Part shown: one piece after another, positions 17,651 to 25,738 of the stretch
Layout: each line of letters begins with the position of its first letter
Position numbering within the stretch: position 1 is the stretch's first letter
DNA from: Mucilaginibacter sp.
GTDB taxonomy: Bacteria > Bacteroidota > Bacteroidia > Sphingobacteriales > Sphingobacteriaceae
Length of the DNA stretch: 64,000 nt
Reading direction: 5' to 3'
NCBI GenBank assembly: GCA_030445275.1
Contig: JAUCSE010000099.1
Coordinates: 1-64,000 of the forward strand
The notes under the pieces: generated by a model
The model's database searches: none
The model's input: the letters and a program-made list of their open reading frames with translations, nothing else
What the model was told of the DNA's origin: nothing
Translations under genes and position numbers: made by a program

Positions 17651-19102
17651 ATGTTAGCACAAGAACACCAAATCCAGTTCAGCGCTTTTTCGGGTTTATA
17701 TGACCTGATTGTTCCCAAAGACAATCTTCTTCGAAAGATCAAGGAACTTATAGACTTTACTTTTATCTACGCAGAATTGGTGTGCAAGTATTGTCCGAAT
17801 AACGGGCGTACAGCAGAAAGTCCCGTACGGATGTTCAAATACCTGTTATTGAAAACGATCTATGCCGTCTCGGATGTTGATATCGTTGAGCGTTCCAGGT
17901 ACGATATGTCCTTCAAGTATTTCCTGGAAATGTCGCCTGAGCAGGAAGTCATCGATCCTGGTTCATTAACAAAGTTCCGGAAGCTGCGGTTGAAAGATAC
18001 CGACCTGTTAAACCTGCTGATCGGTAAAACCGTCTCTATCGCTATTGAAAAGGGCATTATCCGATCCAGGTCAATCATTGTTGATGCTACGCATTCTTTT
18101 TCGCGATCCAACCCATATTCAGCATTGGAGGTATTGAGAGAGCGTTCAAAACTACTTCGAAAAGCGGTTTATGCTATAGATGAGGGTATGAAAGACCAGA
18201 TGCCGAAAAAAAATGATTCGGATGACCTGGAAAAGGAACTGGCTTATTGTAAAGAACTTGAAAAGTATATCGAATCGGACCAAACGTTAAGTTTGATCCC
18301 TGCGGTCAAAGAAAAACTAAACCTGTTGAAGGAGACGGTAGAAGATACACAGGAAAACTATCCGCTCTCCAAAGACAAGGATGCCAAAACCGGCCATAAA
18401 TCAGCCGACAGCTCATTCTTTGGCTACAAAACCCATCTGGCCATGACAGAGGAACGTATCATCACAGCTGCAGTGGTTACTTCCGGAGAAAAGGGAGACG
18501 GCCCGGAGCTTCCTAAACTTTTGGAGATCAGCCAGAATAATGGGATCGAAGTAGATACGATTATTGGCGATTCGGCTTATTCAGGGAAGGAAAATCTTGA
18601 GCTAACGGGAGAACAGGATATAAAGGTCGTGGCCAAACTGAACCCTTCACTAACCCAGGGGTTCAGAAAGGATGAAGACAGATTTTTTTACAATAAAGAT
18701 GCTGATATGTTCGTGTGCCCGGCAGGGCATTTGGCCATAAGAAAATCAAGACAGGGGAAAAAGAACGTTGGAACAAATCAGACAGACACGTATTACTTTG
18801 ATGTCGAAAAATGCAAAATCTGTCCATTGAAGGAGAATTGCTATAAACCCGGTGCAAAAACAAAGACCTATTCTGTAAGCATAAAATCAGACATGCCCCG
18901 GCAGCAGATGGAGTTTCAGGAAACGGATCATTATAAGGATAAAGCAAAACACCGGTACAAGATCGAGGCAAAAAATAGTGAGTTAAAAAACGTTCATGGC
19001 TATGACCGGGCCATATCTTATGGGATTGAAAATATGCAGATGCAGGGAGCATTGGCCATTTTCACAGTTAATCTTAAGAGAATAATCAAACTAATCGCCT
19101 AA
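17651..19102 (+). CDS. IS1182-family transposase
   Basis: 483 aa. The N-terminal DUF772-like domain (about 15-100) includes SPVRMFKYLLLKTIY. The DDE catalytic core has Asp145 (SIIVDATHS), Asp307 (TIIGDSAYSG) and probably Glu439 (YKIEAKNSELK). Between the second Asp and the Glu there is a Cys-rich insertion (CPAGH, CKICPLKENC) that may bind zinc. The frame is uninterrupted, so the element is probably active. It is the only gene in the element. Confidence 0.93.
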   Translation: MLAQEHQIQFSAFSGLYDLIVPKDNLLRKIKELIDFTFIYAELVCKYCPNNGRTAESPVRMFKYLLLKTIYAVSDVDIVERSRYDMSFKYFLEMSPEQEVIDPGSLTKFRKLRLKDTDLLNLLIGKTVSIAIEKGIIRSRSIIVDATHSFSRSNPYSALEVLRERSKLLRKAVYAIDEGMKDQMPKKNDSDDLEKELAYCKELEKYIESDQTLSLIPAVKEKLNLLKETVEDTQENYPLSKDKDAKTGHKSADSSFFGYKTHLAMTEERIITAAVVTSGEKGDGPELPKLLEISQNNGIEVDTIIGDSAYSGKENLELTGEQDIKVVAKLNPSLTQGFRKDEDRFFYNKDADMFVCPAGHLAIRKSRQGKKNVGTNQTDTYYFDVEKCKICPLKENCYKPGAKTKTYSVSIKSDMPRQQMEFQETDHYKDKAKHRYKIEAKNSELKNVHGYDRAISYGIENMQMQGALAIFTVNLKRIIKLIA

Positions 19103-19191
19103 GTCTGTAAAACCAAGGAAAATAGACTCAAATACTTCCATTCAGCCCTTTTTGAACACAGGTTGCTCCATAGCTAACCATCACGACTACA

Positions 19192-19249
19192 GCAACAAAA
19201 AAAGCGATCATGTAAAACTATGGCCTTACTTGATCGCTTTTTTTGTTGC
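19192..19249. terminator. Strong hairpin inside the IS right end
   Basis: A 19-bp perfect stem (19192-19210 with 19231-19249), containing A7GCGATCA and its inverse. It acts as terminator for the transposase transcript and works on either strand. Confidence 0.85.
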
Positions 19250-19312
19250 CCTTATTAAAAGAGGACTTTTTCAGTGCCCTCCTATTGCCCGGCGCTTTTT
19301 TTGGCAAAGGAC

Positions 19313-19821
19313 GAAAGGATAAAGGACTTTTTGTTAAAACATAGGAGGATAAAAGATAAAGAATATCTTAGAGTGAAATAATTAAGATATGTTAAAACAT
19401 AATTTCAGACAACTTCGGATCTGGATTGATTCTGTGGTATTGTCAAAAGGTGTTTATTTACTTACACAAAAGTTCTCTGCAGAACACAGGTTTGGAATAT
19501 CAAGTCAACTTTATAGGGCAGCTGTTTCAATTCCCTCAAATATCGCTGAAGGTTCGGCGCGAAAGTCAGAAAAGGATTTTGGTCATTTTCTGTCGATGAG
19601 CCTTGGCTCAGCATTTGAACTAGAAACTCAATTGATTATTGCTGAACAATGTAACTTAGGTATAAATGCTGATTATCAGAATTTAGTTAACAGGGTTCAA
19701 GCTCTACAGAAGCAGATAACATCCTTTGCATATACTATTTCGCAATAGTCTTTTATCTCAAAGTCCTTCATCCTTTGTCAAAAGAATCTTTTGTCCAAAA
19801 GTCCTTTATCTTTTGTCCAAA
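19313..19821. repeat. Class B word repeat bracketing the four-helix-bundle gene
   Basis: The left arm (19313-19361) carries words such as AAAGGATAAAGGACTTTTTG. The right arm (19746-19821) carries the inverted words (AGTCCTTCATCCTTTGTC, AGTCCTTTATCTTTTGTCC). The gene at 19389-19748 is enclosed, and its stop codon lies in the right arm. The same word recurs without a gene at 59903-60053. Confidence 0.75.
19389..19748 (+). CDS. Four-helix-bundle protein (S23 / 23S rRNA intervening-sequence family)
   Basis: 119 aa with the family signature: FRQLRIWIDSVVLSKGVYLLTQKF, FGISSQLYRAAVSIPSNIAEGSARKS and GSAFELETQLIIAEQ. Proteins of this family are encoded in intervening sequences of some 23S rRNA genes, and relatives (Avd) act in diversity-generating retroelements. 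Here there is no rRNA gene, reverse transcriptase or template repeat. Instead, inverted word-repeat arms flank it on both sides, resembling the stem that borders an rRNA intervening sequence. The function in this setting is unknown. Confidence 0.85.
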   Translation: MLKHNFRQLRIWIDSVVLSKGVYLLTQKFSAEHRFGISSQLYRAAVSIPSNIAEGSARKSEKDFGHFLSMSLGSAFELETQLIIAEQCNLGINADYQNLVNRVQALQKQITSFAYTISQ

Positions 19822-19824
19822 TCC

Positions 19825-19832
19825 TATATTTG
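19825..19832 (+). promoter_or_regulatory. -7 box of pth
   Basis: TATATTTG, a perfect TAnnTTTG, ends 8 bp before the pth ATG at 19841. No clear -33 element was found at standard spacing. Confidence 0.45.
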
Positions 19833-19840
19833 CTCCTCAA

Positions 19841-20401
19841 ATGAAATATCTGATAGTTGGTTTAGGAAATATAGGGCCTGAATATGCCGATACCCGGCAT
19901 AATATAGGTTTTATGATATTGGACGAATTGGCCAAACAGGAGAGTGCAAAATTTCACCACATGCGTCTGGCCTATTATACCGAAGTATCATTTAAGGGGC
20001 GTATGCTGCACCTCATCAAACCTACCACCTACATGAATTTAAGTGGCAAAGCATTAAACCACTGGATGAAGGATCTGAAGATTCCCATTGAAAATGTTTT
20101 AGTAGTTGTTGATGAAATTGCTTTACCATTTGGTACTTTAAGGCTAAAGCCCAAAGGCAGCGCTGCGGGTCATAACGGATTGAAAAATATTGAGGCAACT
20201 CTGGGGCACAATAATTATGCCCGCCTGCGTTTTGGAGTTGGCGACGATTTTCCGAAAGGCCGCCAGATTGATTATGTGCTAAGCGGTTTTGATGATGATG
20301 AAAAACCCGAACTGCCTGCCCTGATCGATCGCTCGATCGAAATGATAAAAGGCTTCGCTACCATCGGTACTGAGCTAACCATGACCCGCTACAATAAATA
20401 A
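19841..20401 (+). CDS. pth: Peptidyl-tRNA hydrolase
   Basis: 186 aa from ATG 19841. The frame is open further upstream but that stretch is word repeat, and family alignment begins at MKYLIVGLGNIGPEY. Catalytic His20 sits in DTRHNIGF, as in E. coli. Other family motifs are KPTTYMNLSGKA, VVVDEIALPFGTLRLKPKGSAAGHNGLKNIE and RLRFGVG. It frees tRNAs from prematurely released peptidyl-tRNA and is essential in most bacteria. It follows L25 with only the IS and the four-helix-bundle gene between them; L25-pth adjacency is common. Confidence 0.96.
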   Translation: MKYLIVGLGNIGPEYADTRHNIGFMILDELAKQESAKFHHMRLAYYTEVSFKGRMLHLIKPTTYMNLSGKALNHWMKDLKIPIENVLVVVDEIALPFGTLRLKPKGSAAGHNGLKNIEATLGHNNYARLRFGVGDDFPKGRQIDYVLSGFDDDEKPELPALIDRSIEMIKGFATIGTELTMTRYNK

Positions 20402-20508
20402 AATTTGTGACTCACAATATTTAACTAACCCATTAGTTAATACTGTGAAATATTTTAACCTGCTTGCAACGGTTGGGTATTTTATGCGTCTTATCACCAA
20501 ATGCCCTT

Positions 20509-22956
20509 ATGAAACAATTTTTACTATTCCTGCTGTTCTGTTTTATTTCAATGCTTGCTATTGCGCAAACGCAAAATTCACCAACCAATATCATTGTAAA
20601 GGGGCAAATTATTGATTCAGCTTTAAACAAGCCATTAGGATATGTTACCGTAGCTCTTCAGGATGCAGGTACTAAAGCGCCTGTAAAAAGTACACTTGCT
20701 AAAGACGATGGTAGTTTTGAATTAAAAGCTCCTGAAGGAAAAACCTACCAGCTGGTTGTTGCCTTTGTTGGTTATGCCACTAAAGTGTTACCCGTAAAAT
20801 TGACTGGAACTGAATTTAATGCCGGCAAAATTTTGCTCTCCACATCAAATAAGGAATTAAAAGAAGTTACTATAACAGCTGTACGGCCTGTGATGAAACA
20901 AGAGGTTGACCGGTTAACCTATGATGTAACGGCTGATCCTGAAAGTAAAGCCGTATCTGCATTGGATATGATGCGTAAAGTGCCGCTTTTATCTGTTGAT
21001 GGCGATGATAAAATAAGACTAAAAGGCAGTGGGAACTATAAAATATTGATCAACGGAAAAGAATCGGCACTGATGGCCAAAAGTCCGTCGGATGTATTGA
21101 AAGCAATGCCAGCCACGAATATCGAAAAGATTGAAGTGATCACTACACCGCCGGCGAAATACGACGCGGAAGGTTTAACCGGTATTATCAATATAATTAC
21201 CAAGAAAAATGCCGACCAGGGTTATAACGGAAGCGTCAATATGCGTTATAATTCTGTTTGGGGGCCGGGATATAACCTGAACGCTACCGTAAAGCAAGGT
21301 AAATTTGGTTTATCTGGCTATGCAGGTTTTGGTTCTCAAAAGGAGGTAACCGGGGCAACACATAACATTCAGACACAATTTTTAAATAAGTCAGTATCGA
21401 GCATATTAAACCAGGATGGTACCAATACCTTTAGCGGTAAATACAAATACGCTAATGCTGAGTTAAGTTATGAGATAGATAGCCTTGACCTGATCACTGG
21501 TTCGTTTGAGATATTCCAGGGCCACTTTGACCAAAATGGCTCCCTGCAATCAAACCGGGTTAACAATGTTGGGACACTCGATGAGGCCTACCGTAATGCC
21601 ACTACCAGTAATAGTAAAGATAAAGGGGCCGATATCGCCATTAATTACCAGCGGAATTTCAAAAACCACAAAGATGAACTGTTAACCTTGTCATACAAAT
21701 ACAGCTATTCGCCAAGCGACCAGACGAGCTCGAACGCATTTACCGACAGGTTTAATTATGACGATGTAAACAACCCTGATTTCAGACAGCGTAATAATGC
21801 AGGTAACCGGGAGCACACTATTCAGCTTGATTATGTGTATCCGCTTAAAAAACTAAATATCGAAGCGGGGGCCAAAGCTATCCTGCGTACTAACTTCAGT
21901 GATTTTGGACGCGAGGATCTTGATCCTACTACAAACCAATATGTGGTTAACACCGGCCAAACCAGTACGTTTGACTATCACCAGGATGTGACCAGTTTTT
22001 ATAACTCGTACCAATTAAAACTAAGTAAATGGACAGCAAAAGCCGGTTTGCGTATTGAACATACTCAAGTCAGGGCCGATTTTGTAGGCACACCGCTTGA
22101 TAAGGGATATAATAACCTGATACCATCCATATCCATACAACGCAGCCTGAACAGTAGTAGCATTAATTTCGGTTTCACACAGCGTATACAGCGCCCGGGT
22201 ATATACCAGCTTAATCCTTTCGTTGATAATTCAAATCCTAAATTCATCAGCACAGGTAACCCTGATCTGCGCCCCGAGCTAAACAATACCTTTGAGCTTA
22301 CTTACAGCAATTTTAAAAAAGCATCAGTTACGGTGGGTTTAAGTTATGCATTCTCCAATAACTCCATTCAAACTATAAGCAGTTTGCGCGATACGGTAAC
22401 GTATACTACCTATCAAAACCTGGGCAGCAATCGTACACTGGGTTTTAATATCAACACCAATTTTTCTATCATCAAGCCCCTTACTGTTAGCTTAAACGGG
22501 CAGATATCGCATGTGTGGTTAAAAGGTATTTACAATGATGTGTTCTTTAAAAACGGGGGTTACATTGGTAATGCATTTGCCAGCTTTACCTATAAATTGG
22601 GTGATACTTACAGGCTGGGTTATAATGCCGGTTTCTTTAGCGGGGATGTAACCCTGCAAGGTAAATCAAGTAATTTTATTTACAATTCTTATAGTGTTGC
22701 CAAAGACTTGTTCAAGAAAAAATTTACTGTAACCCTTGTAGCTAATAACCCTTACAGCAAATACAGGGCGTTTACCAATAGCACCAATACGCCCGATTTT
22801 TCCCAAACCATCAGCAGGGAAAATCCTTACCGCCATTTTGCTATCAGGCTTAACTATAAGTTTGGTAAACTTAACGGCGATATTAAAAAGAACCAACGCA
22901 GTATAAATAACGACGATACTAAAAACAGTGGAAAAAGTAGTGGATCAAATCAATAA
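20509..22956 (+). CDS. Outer-membrane beta-barrel receptor with carboxypeptidase-like N-terminal domain
   Basis: 815 aa from ATG 20509; an upstream TTG extends the frame, but the signal peptide MKQFLLFLLFCFISMLAIAQ begins here. Residues about 25-110 are a CarboxypepD_reg-like beta-sandwich. Residues about 125-230 form a plug-like domain (LKGSGNYKILINGKE, NIEKIEVITTPPAKYDAEGLTGIINIITKK). The rest is a barrel of the OMP_b-brl_3 type, with FGFTQRIQRPGIYQLNPF and LRPELNNTFELTYS. A classical TonB box is not evident. Substrate unknown. The YffB-like gene follows after 9 bp. Confidence 0.85.
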   Translation: MKQFLLFLLFCFISMLAIAQTQNSPTNIIVKGQIIDSALNKPLGYVTVALQDAGTKAPVKSTLAKDDGSFELKAPEGKTYQLVVAFVGYATKVLPVKLTGTEFNAGKILLSTSNKELKEVTITAVRPVMKQEVDRLTYDVTADPESKAVSALDMMRKVPLLSVDGDDKIRLKGSGNYKILINGKESALMAKSPSDVLKAMPATNIEKIEVITTPPAKYDAEGLTGIINIITKKNADQGYNGSVNMRYNSVWGPGYNLNATVKQGKFGLSGYAGFGSQKEVTGATHNIQTQFLNKSVSSILNQDGTNTFSGKYKYANAELSYEIDSLDLITGSFEIFQGHFDQNGSLQSNRVNNVGTLDEAYRNATTSNSKDKGADIAINYQRNFKNHKDELLTLSYKYSYSPSDQTSSNAFTDRFNYDDVNNPDFRQRNNAGNREHTIQLDYVYPLKKLNIEAGAKAILRTNFSDFGREDLDPTTNQYVVNTGQTSTFDYHQDVTSFYNSYQLKLSKWTAKAGLRIEHTQVRADFVGTPLDKGYNNLIPSISIQRSLNSSSINFGFTQRIQRPGIYQLNPFVDNSNPKFISTGNPDLRPELNNTFELTYSNFKKASVTVGLSYAFSNNSIQTISSLRDTVTYTTYQNLGSNRTLGFNINTNFSIIKPLTVSLNGQISHVWLKGIYNDVFFKNGGYIGNAFASFTYKLGDTYRLGYNAGFFSGDVTLQGKSSNFIYNSYSVAKDLFKKKFTVTLVANNPYSKYRAFTNSTNTPDFSQTISRENPYRHFAIRLNYKFGKLNGDIKKNQRSINNDDTKNSGKSSGSNQ

Positions 22957-22961
22957 ATTTG
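22954..22961 (+). promoter_or_regulatory. Possible -7 box before the YffB-like gene
   Basis: TAAATTTG, overlapping the preceding stop codon and ending 4 bp before ATG 22966. There is no convincing -33 element. Confidence 0.35.
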
Positions 22962-22965
22962 CACC

Positions 22966-23316
22966 ATGAAAGTATACGGAATTACCAATTGCAACACGGT
23001 TAAAAAAGCGCTTGACTGGCTTAAAGAAAATAAGGTTGATTATAATTTTCAGGATTTTAAAAAGCTGGGTGTAAGCACCGAAAAACTGCAGGAGTGGGAC
23101 AGCAAAGCCGGCTATGAAAAGTTTATGAACAAACAGGGCCTAACCTGGAAACAACTTGACCCGCAGGTAAAAGAAAGTGTAAAAACCAATACCGATGCGC
23201 TGGCATTGTTACAACAAAAAACCAGCATGATCAAAAGACCAGTTATTGAGGATGGCGACTTCCTGTTTTTTGGTTTTGATGAAAATGTTTACAAAGAGCA
23301 TTTTTTGAATAAATAA
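22966..23316 (+). CDS. ArsC/Spx-family (YffB-like) thioredoxin-fold protein
   Basis: 116 aa beginning MKVYGITNCNTVKKALDWL. It has a single Cys at residue 9 in the N-terminal CNTV motif, and the later IKRPVIEDGD loop of the ArsC-YffB-Spx fold. It lacks the second Cys of Spx (CXXC). Annotation pipelines call these arsenate reductases, but YffB-like proteins are usually not shown to reduce arsenate, and this one is far from the ars operon. A glutathione- or thiol-linked reductase role is possible. Confidence 0.85.
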   Translation: MKVYGITNCNTVKKALDWLKENKVDYNFQDFKKLGVSTEKLQEWDSKAGYEKFMNKQGLTWKQLDPQVKESVKTNTDALALLQQKTSMIKRPVIEDGDFLFFGFDENVYKEHFLNK

Positions 23317-23480
23317 AAAATACAGCATTATAGAACCTGTTAAGGCTTGTGGTTGGTGTTATCAATAATTCACCAAATCACTAATTCAATAATTAATATT
23401 CTGGTAACAATCATTTTACCGGGAGTGTTCGGGAAGATTTTTTGTAGTATACTTGCTGTATAAATACAAAAAATATCGAG

Positions 23481-25469
23481 ATGAATTTAAAACTGATGGC
23501 CGGTTTCAGCATGGCCTTTATGTTGGCGGTTAGTGTAGGTGATGCGCAGCAAGCGGCTCCCGCTAACACGCCTGCTTCTGATTACAATTACCACGAAACT
23601 TTCGGGCCTTTGTTTTACACCAAGAATGGGACAGAGTACCGCGCAGCAAGCGGCGAACCCGGACCTAAGTACTGGCAAAACCGTGCCGATTATCAGCTGG
23701 CAGCTAAGTTAAATGATCAAACCAATGAAATTACAGGTTCTGAGGTTTTAACTTATACTAATAATAGTCCGCAAAGCCTGGGCTTTTTATGGATGCAGCT
23801 TGATCAGAATCTTTTTAAGCTCGATTCGCGCGGTACAGCGATAGTACCACCTGCAGGCAGCCGTAACTGGGGGCGTGGTGAAGCATTTGATGCAGGTTAC
23901 AAGATAAAATCAGTAAAATATGCAAGTGGTGTTAAGGGCGAATTTGCAGAAGCCAAATTTATCATCAGCGATACCCGGATGCAGGTTTTTTTACCTAAAG
24001 AGGTAACAGCTAATGGCGGTCAGGTTAAGCTTAAAATTGAATATTCATTTGTGCCGCCAAACTACGGATCAGACCGTATGGGTTACCTGGAAACTAAAAA
24101 CGGTAAAGTTTACACCATAGCACAATGGTACCCGCGTATGTGCGTGTATGATGACATCATGGGATGGAACACCCTGCCATACACCGGCCCGGGTGAATTT
24201 TACCTGGAATATGGCGATTTTGACCTGAGCATCACAGCCCCGGCCAATCACATTGTAGTGGCATCGGGCGAGTTGCAGAACCCGCAGGAGGTATACACGG
24301 CTGAACAGCAAAAACGCTGGGCCGAAGCCGCGCAAAGTGAAAAAACGGTAATGATCCGTACTGCCGATGAGGTTAAGAACCCGGCATCGCGCCCGGCGGG
24401 TAAAACCGAACTTACCTGGCACTTTAAAATAAAAAATGCACGTGATGCTTCATGGGCTTCATCAGCGGCATTTATTGTTGATGCTGCCAAAATGGATTTG
24501 CCAAGCGGTAAAAAATCAATCGCTATATCGGCCTATCCGGAAGAAAGTGATGGCAACGGCGCCTGGGGCAGATCAACCGAATATGTAAAAAAATCAATTG
24601 AGTATAACTCGGCAAAATGGTTTGAGTTTCCTTATCCTGCTGCTACCGCTGTTGCCGGTATAGTAGGTGGGATGGAGTACCCTGGTATTGTTTTTTGTGG
24701 TTATAAAGCAAAAAACGCAAGCCTATGGGGGGTAAATGACCATGAGTTTGGCCATACCTGGTTCCCGATGATCGTGGGTTCAAATGAGCGTTTATACGGC
24801 TGGATGGATGAGGGTTTTAATACTTTTATCAATACGCTTTCAACCGCCGATTTTAACAATGGGGAGTATAAAAGCAAACGGACTATGGATATGCATCGTG
24901 TTGGCGACTTTTTTACCAAACCCGAATTGGAGCCTATGATGAGTCAGCCGGCCAATCTTAAAGAAAGAAATACCGGAACCTTACTATATGCAAAACCAAG
25001 CGCCGGCCTTGTTTTACTGCGCGAGCAGATATTAGGCCCTGAGCGTTTTGACTTTGCCTTTAAAACCTATATTAACAGATGGGCATTTAAACACCCAACA
25101 CCTGATGACTTTTTCCGCACGATAGAAAATGCCTCGGGCGAAAGCTTGCAATGGTTTTGGAGAGGCTGGTTTTTGAACGACTGGCGTTTGGACGTTGCTG
25201 TTAGCGATGTTAAATATGTGGACAATGATGCTTCAAAAGGCGCATTGATTACCCTGGACAACCTGGGCAAAATGGTAATGCCTGTTATACTGGAGATAAA
25301 AACTGTAAGTGGCAAAACCGAGCGTATTAAACTACCAGTTGAAATTTGGGAGCGTTATGCTACATGGACATTTAAATATCCATCAACCGAAGAAATTGAA
25401 TCGGTTACCTATGATCCGGATAAAGTGCTGCCTGATTATAATCCTGACAATAACGTTTGGAAAAAATAA
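23481..25469 (+). CDS. Secreted M1-family metallopeptidase
   Basis: 662 aa with a signal peptide ending near GDA-QQAAP. The zinc site is HEFGH (His421, Glu422, His425) with the third ligand Glu444 in WMDEGF. The substrate-binding GGMEYP (about 396-401) takes the place of GAMEN. The N-terminal beta domain covers about 60-300. Like other Bacteroidota members, it lacks the long C-terminal helical domain. Probably a periplasmic aminopeptidase feeding on oligopeptides. A perfect terminator follows directly. Confidence 0.92.
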   Translation: MNLKLMAGFSMAFMLAVSVGDAQQAAPANTPASDYNYHETFGPLFYTKNGTEYRAASGEPGPKYWQNRADYQLAAKLNDQTNEITGSEVLTYTNNSPQSLGFLWMQLDQNLFKLDSRGTAIVPPAGSRNWGRGEAFDAGYKIKSVKYASGVKGEFAEAKFIISDTRMQVFLPKEVTANGGQVKLKIEYSFVPPNYGSDRMGYLETKNGKVYTIAQWYPRMCVYDDIMGWNTLPYTGPGEFYLEYGDFDLSITAPANHIVVASGELQNPQEVYTAEQQKRWAEAAQSEKTVMIRTADEVKNPASRPAGKTELTWHFKIKNARDASWASSAAFIVDAAKMDLPSGKKSIAISAYPEESDGNGAWGRSTEYVKKSIEYNSAKWFEFPYPAATAVAGIVGGMEYPGIVFCGYKAKNASLWGVNDHEFGHTWFPMIVGSNERLYGWMDEGFNTFINTLSTADFNNGEYKSKRTMDMHRVGDFFTKPELEPMMSQPANLKERNTGTLLYAKPSAGLVLLREQILGPERFDFAFKTYINRWAFKHPTPDDFFRTIENASGESLQWFWRGWFLNDWRLDVAVSDVKYVDNDASKGALITLDNLGKMVMPVILEIKTVSGKTERIKLPVEIWERYATWTFKYPSTEEIESVTYDPDKVLPDYNPDNNVWKK

Positions 25470-25470
25470 C

Positions 25471-25498
25471 AAAAAAGCCCGGTTAACCGGGCTTTTTT
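25471..25498 (+). terminator. Terminator after the M1 peptidase
   Basis: A 28-bp perfect palindrome (A6-GCCCGGTTAACCGGGC-T6) begins 2 bp after the stop. Confidence 0.92.
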
Positions 25499-25516
25499 GC
25501 TGAGTCAAATTTTATT

Positions 25517-25545
25517 GTCATTGCTGGCGCAGCGCGGCAATCGCG
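25517..25545. repeat. Solo class A arm
   Basis: A mini-stem ATTGC/GCAAT around TGGCGCAGCGCG, a diverged single arm next to the complete copy at 25582. Confidence 0.5.
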
Positions 25546-25581
25546 AACAATGCAAATCTTGATCTCTACCAATAAAATACA

Positions 25582-25693
25582 CGTCATTGCGAGGTACGAA
25601 GCAATCTCTACACAGGCAGATCGGCCATAAGAGTTCTAAATCTTTCAGTTCGCTCTGTACAGCATAGAGATTGCTTCGTGCCTCGCAATGACG
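25582..25693. repeat. Class A REP-like palindrome (ATTGC variant)
   Basis: The outer arms of about 40 nt are nearly identical to the copy at 50287-50383, including CTACACAGGCAG and CTCTGTACAGCATAGAG, while the centres differ in length and sequence. This shows one element family with conserved ends. Confidence 0.9.
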
Positions 25694-25738
25694 AGTTTTA
25701 TTTTAGACTTACGAAGTTTTAAAACTTAGTCTAAAAGT

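Larger units (their letters stand above)
17544..19281. mobile_element. IS1182-family insertion sequence, complete
   Basis: About 1738 bp. Terminal inverted repeats AGGGCACTGAAAAAGTC (17544-17560) and its inverse (19264-19280) are 17 bp and perfect. Flanks share a 9-bp direct repeat CTATTGCCC (17535-17543 and 19282-19290), taken as the target duplication, with one extra C at 19281. It has one transposase gene on the plus strand. Strong hairpins lie just inside both ends (17581-17615, 19192-19249), which would keep outside transcription from entering. It appears intact and recently inserted, since ends and duplication are undecayed. Confidence 0.9.
17520..19302 (+). terminator. rplY terminator interrupted by an insertion sequence
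   Basis: The left half (17520-17543) reads A7-GCGCC-AGGCTATTGCCC and the right half (19282-19302) CTATTGCCC-GGCGC-T7. Joined without the element and one CTATTGCCC copy, they form a complete terminator with stem A7GCGCC/GGCGCT7 and an inner GGC-TATT-GCC. Confidence 0.8.

Noticed and set aside
19389..19748. Diversity-generating retroelement, because S23 proteins resemble Avd
   Set aside because: No reverse transcriptase, template repeat or variable gene nearby.
19775..19840. Upstream TTG as start of pth
   Set aside because: The extension is encoded by word repeat and absent from the family; ATG 19841 matches MKYLIVGLGN.
22966..23316. Second arsenate reductase working with the ars operon
   Set aside because: YffB/Spx-like single-Cys protein, 17 kb away and linked to other genes.
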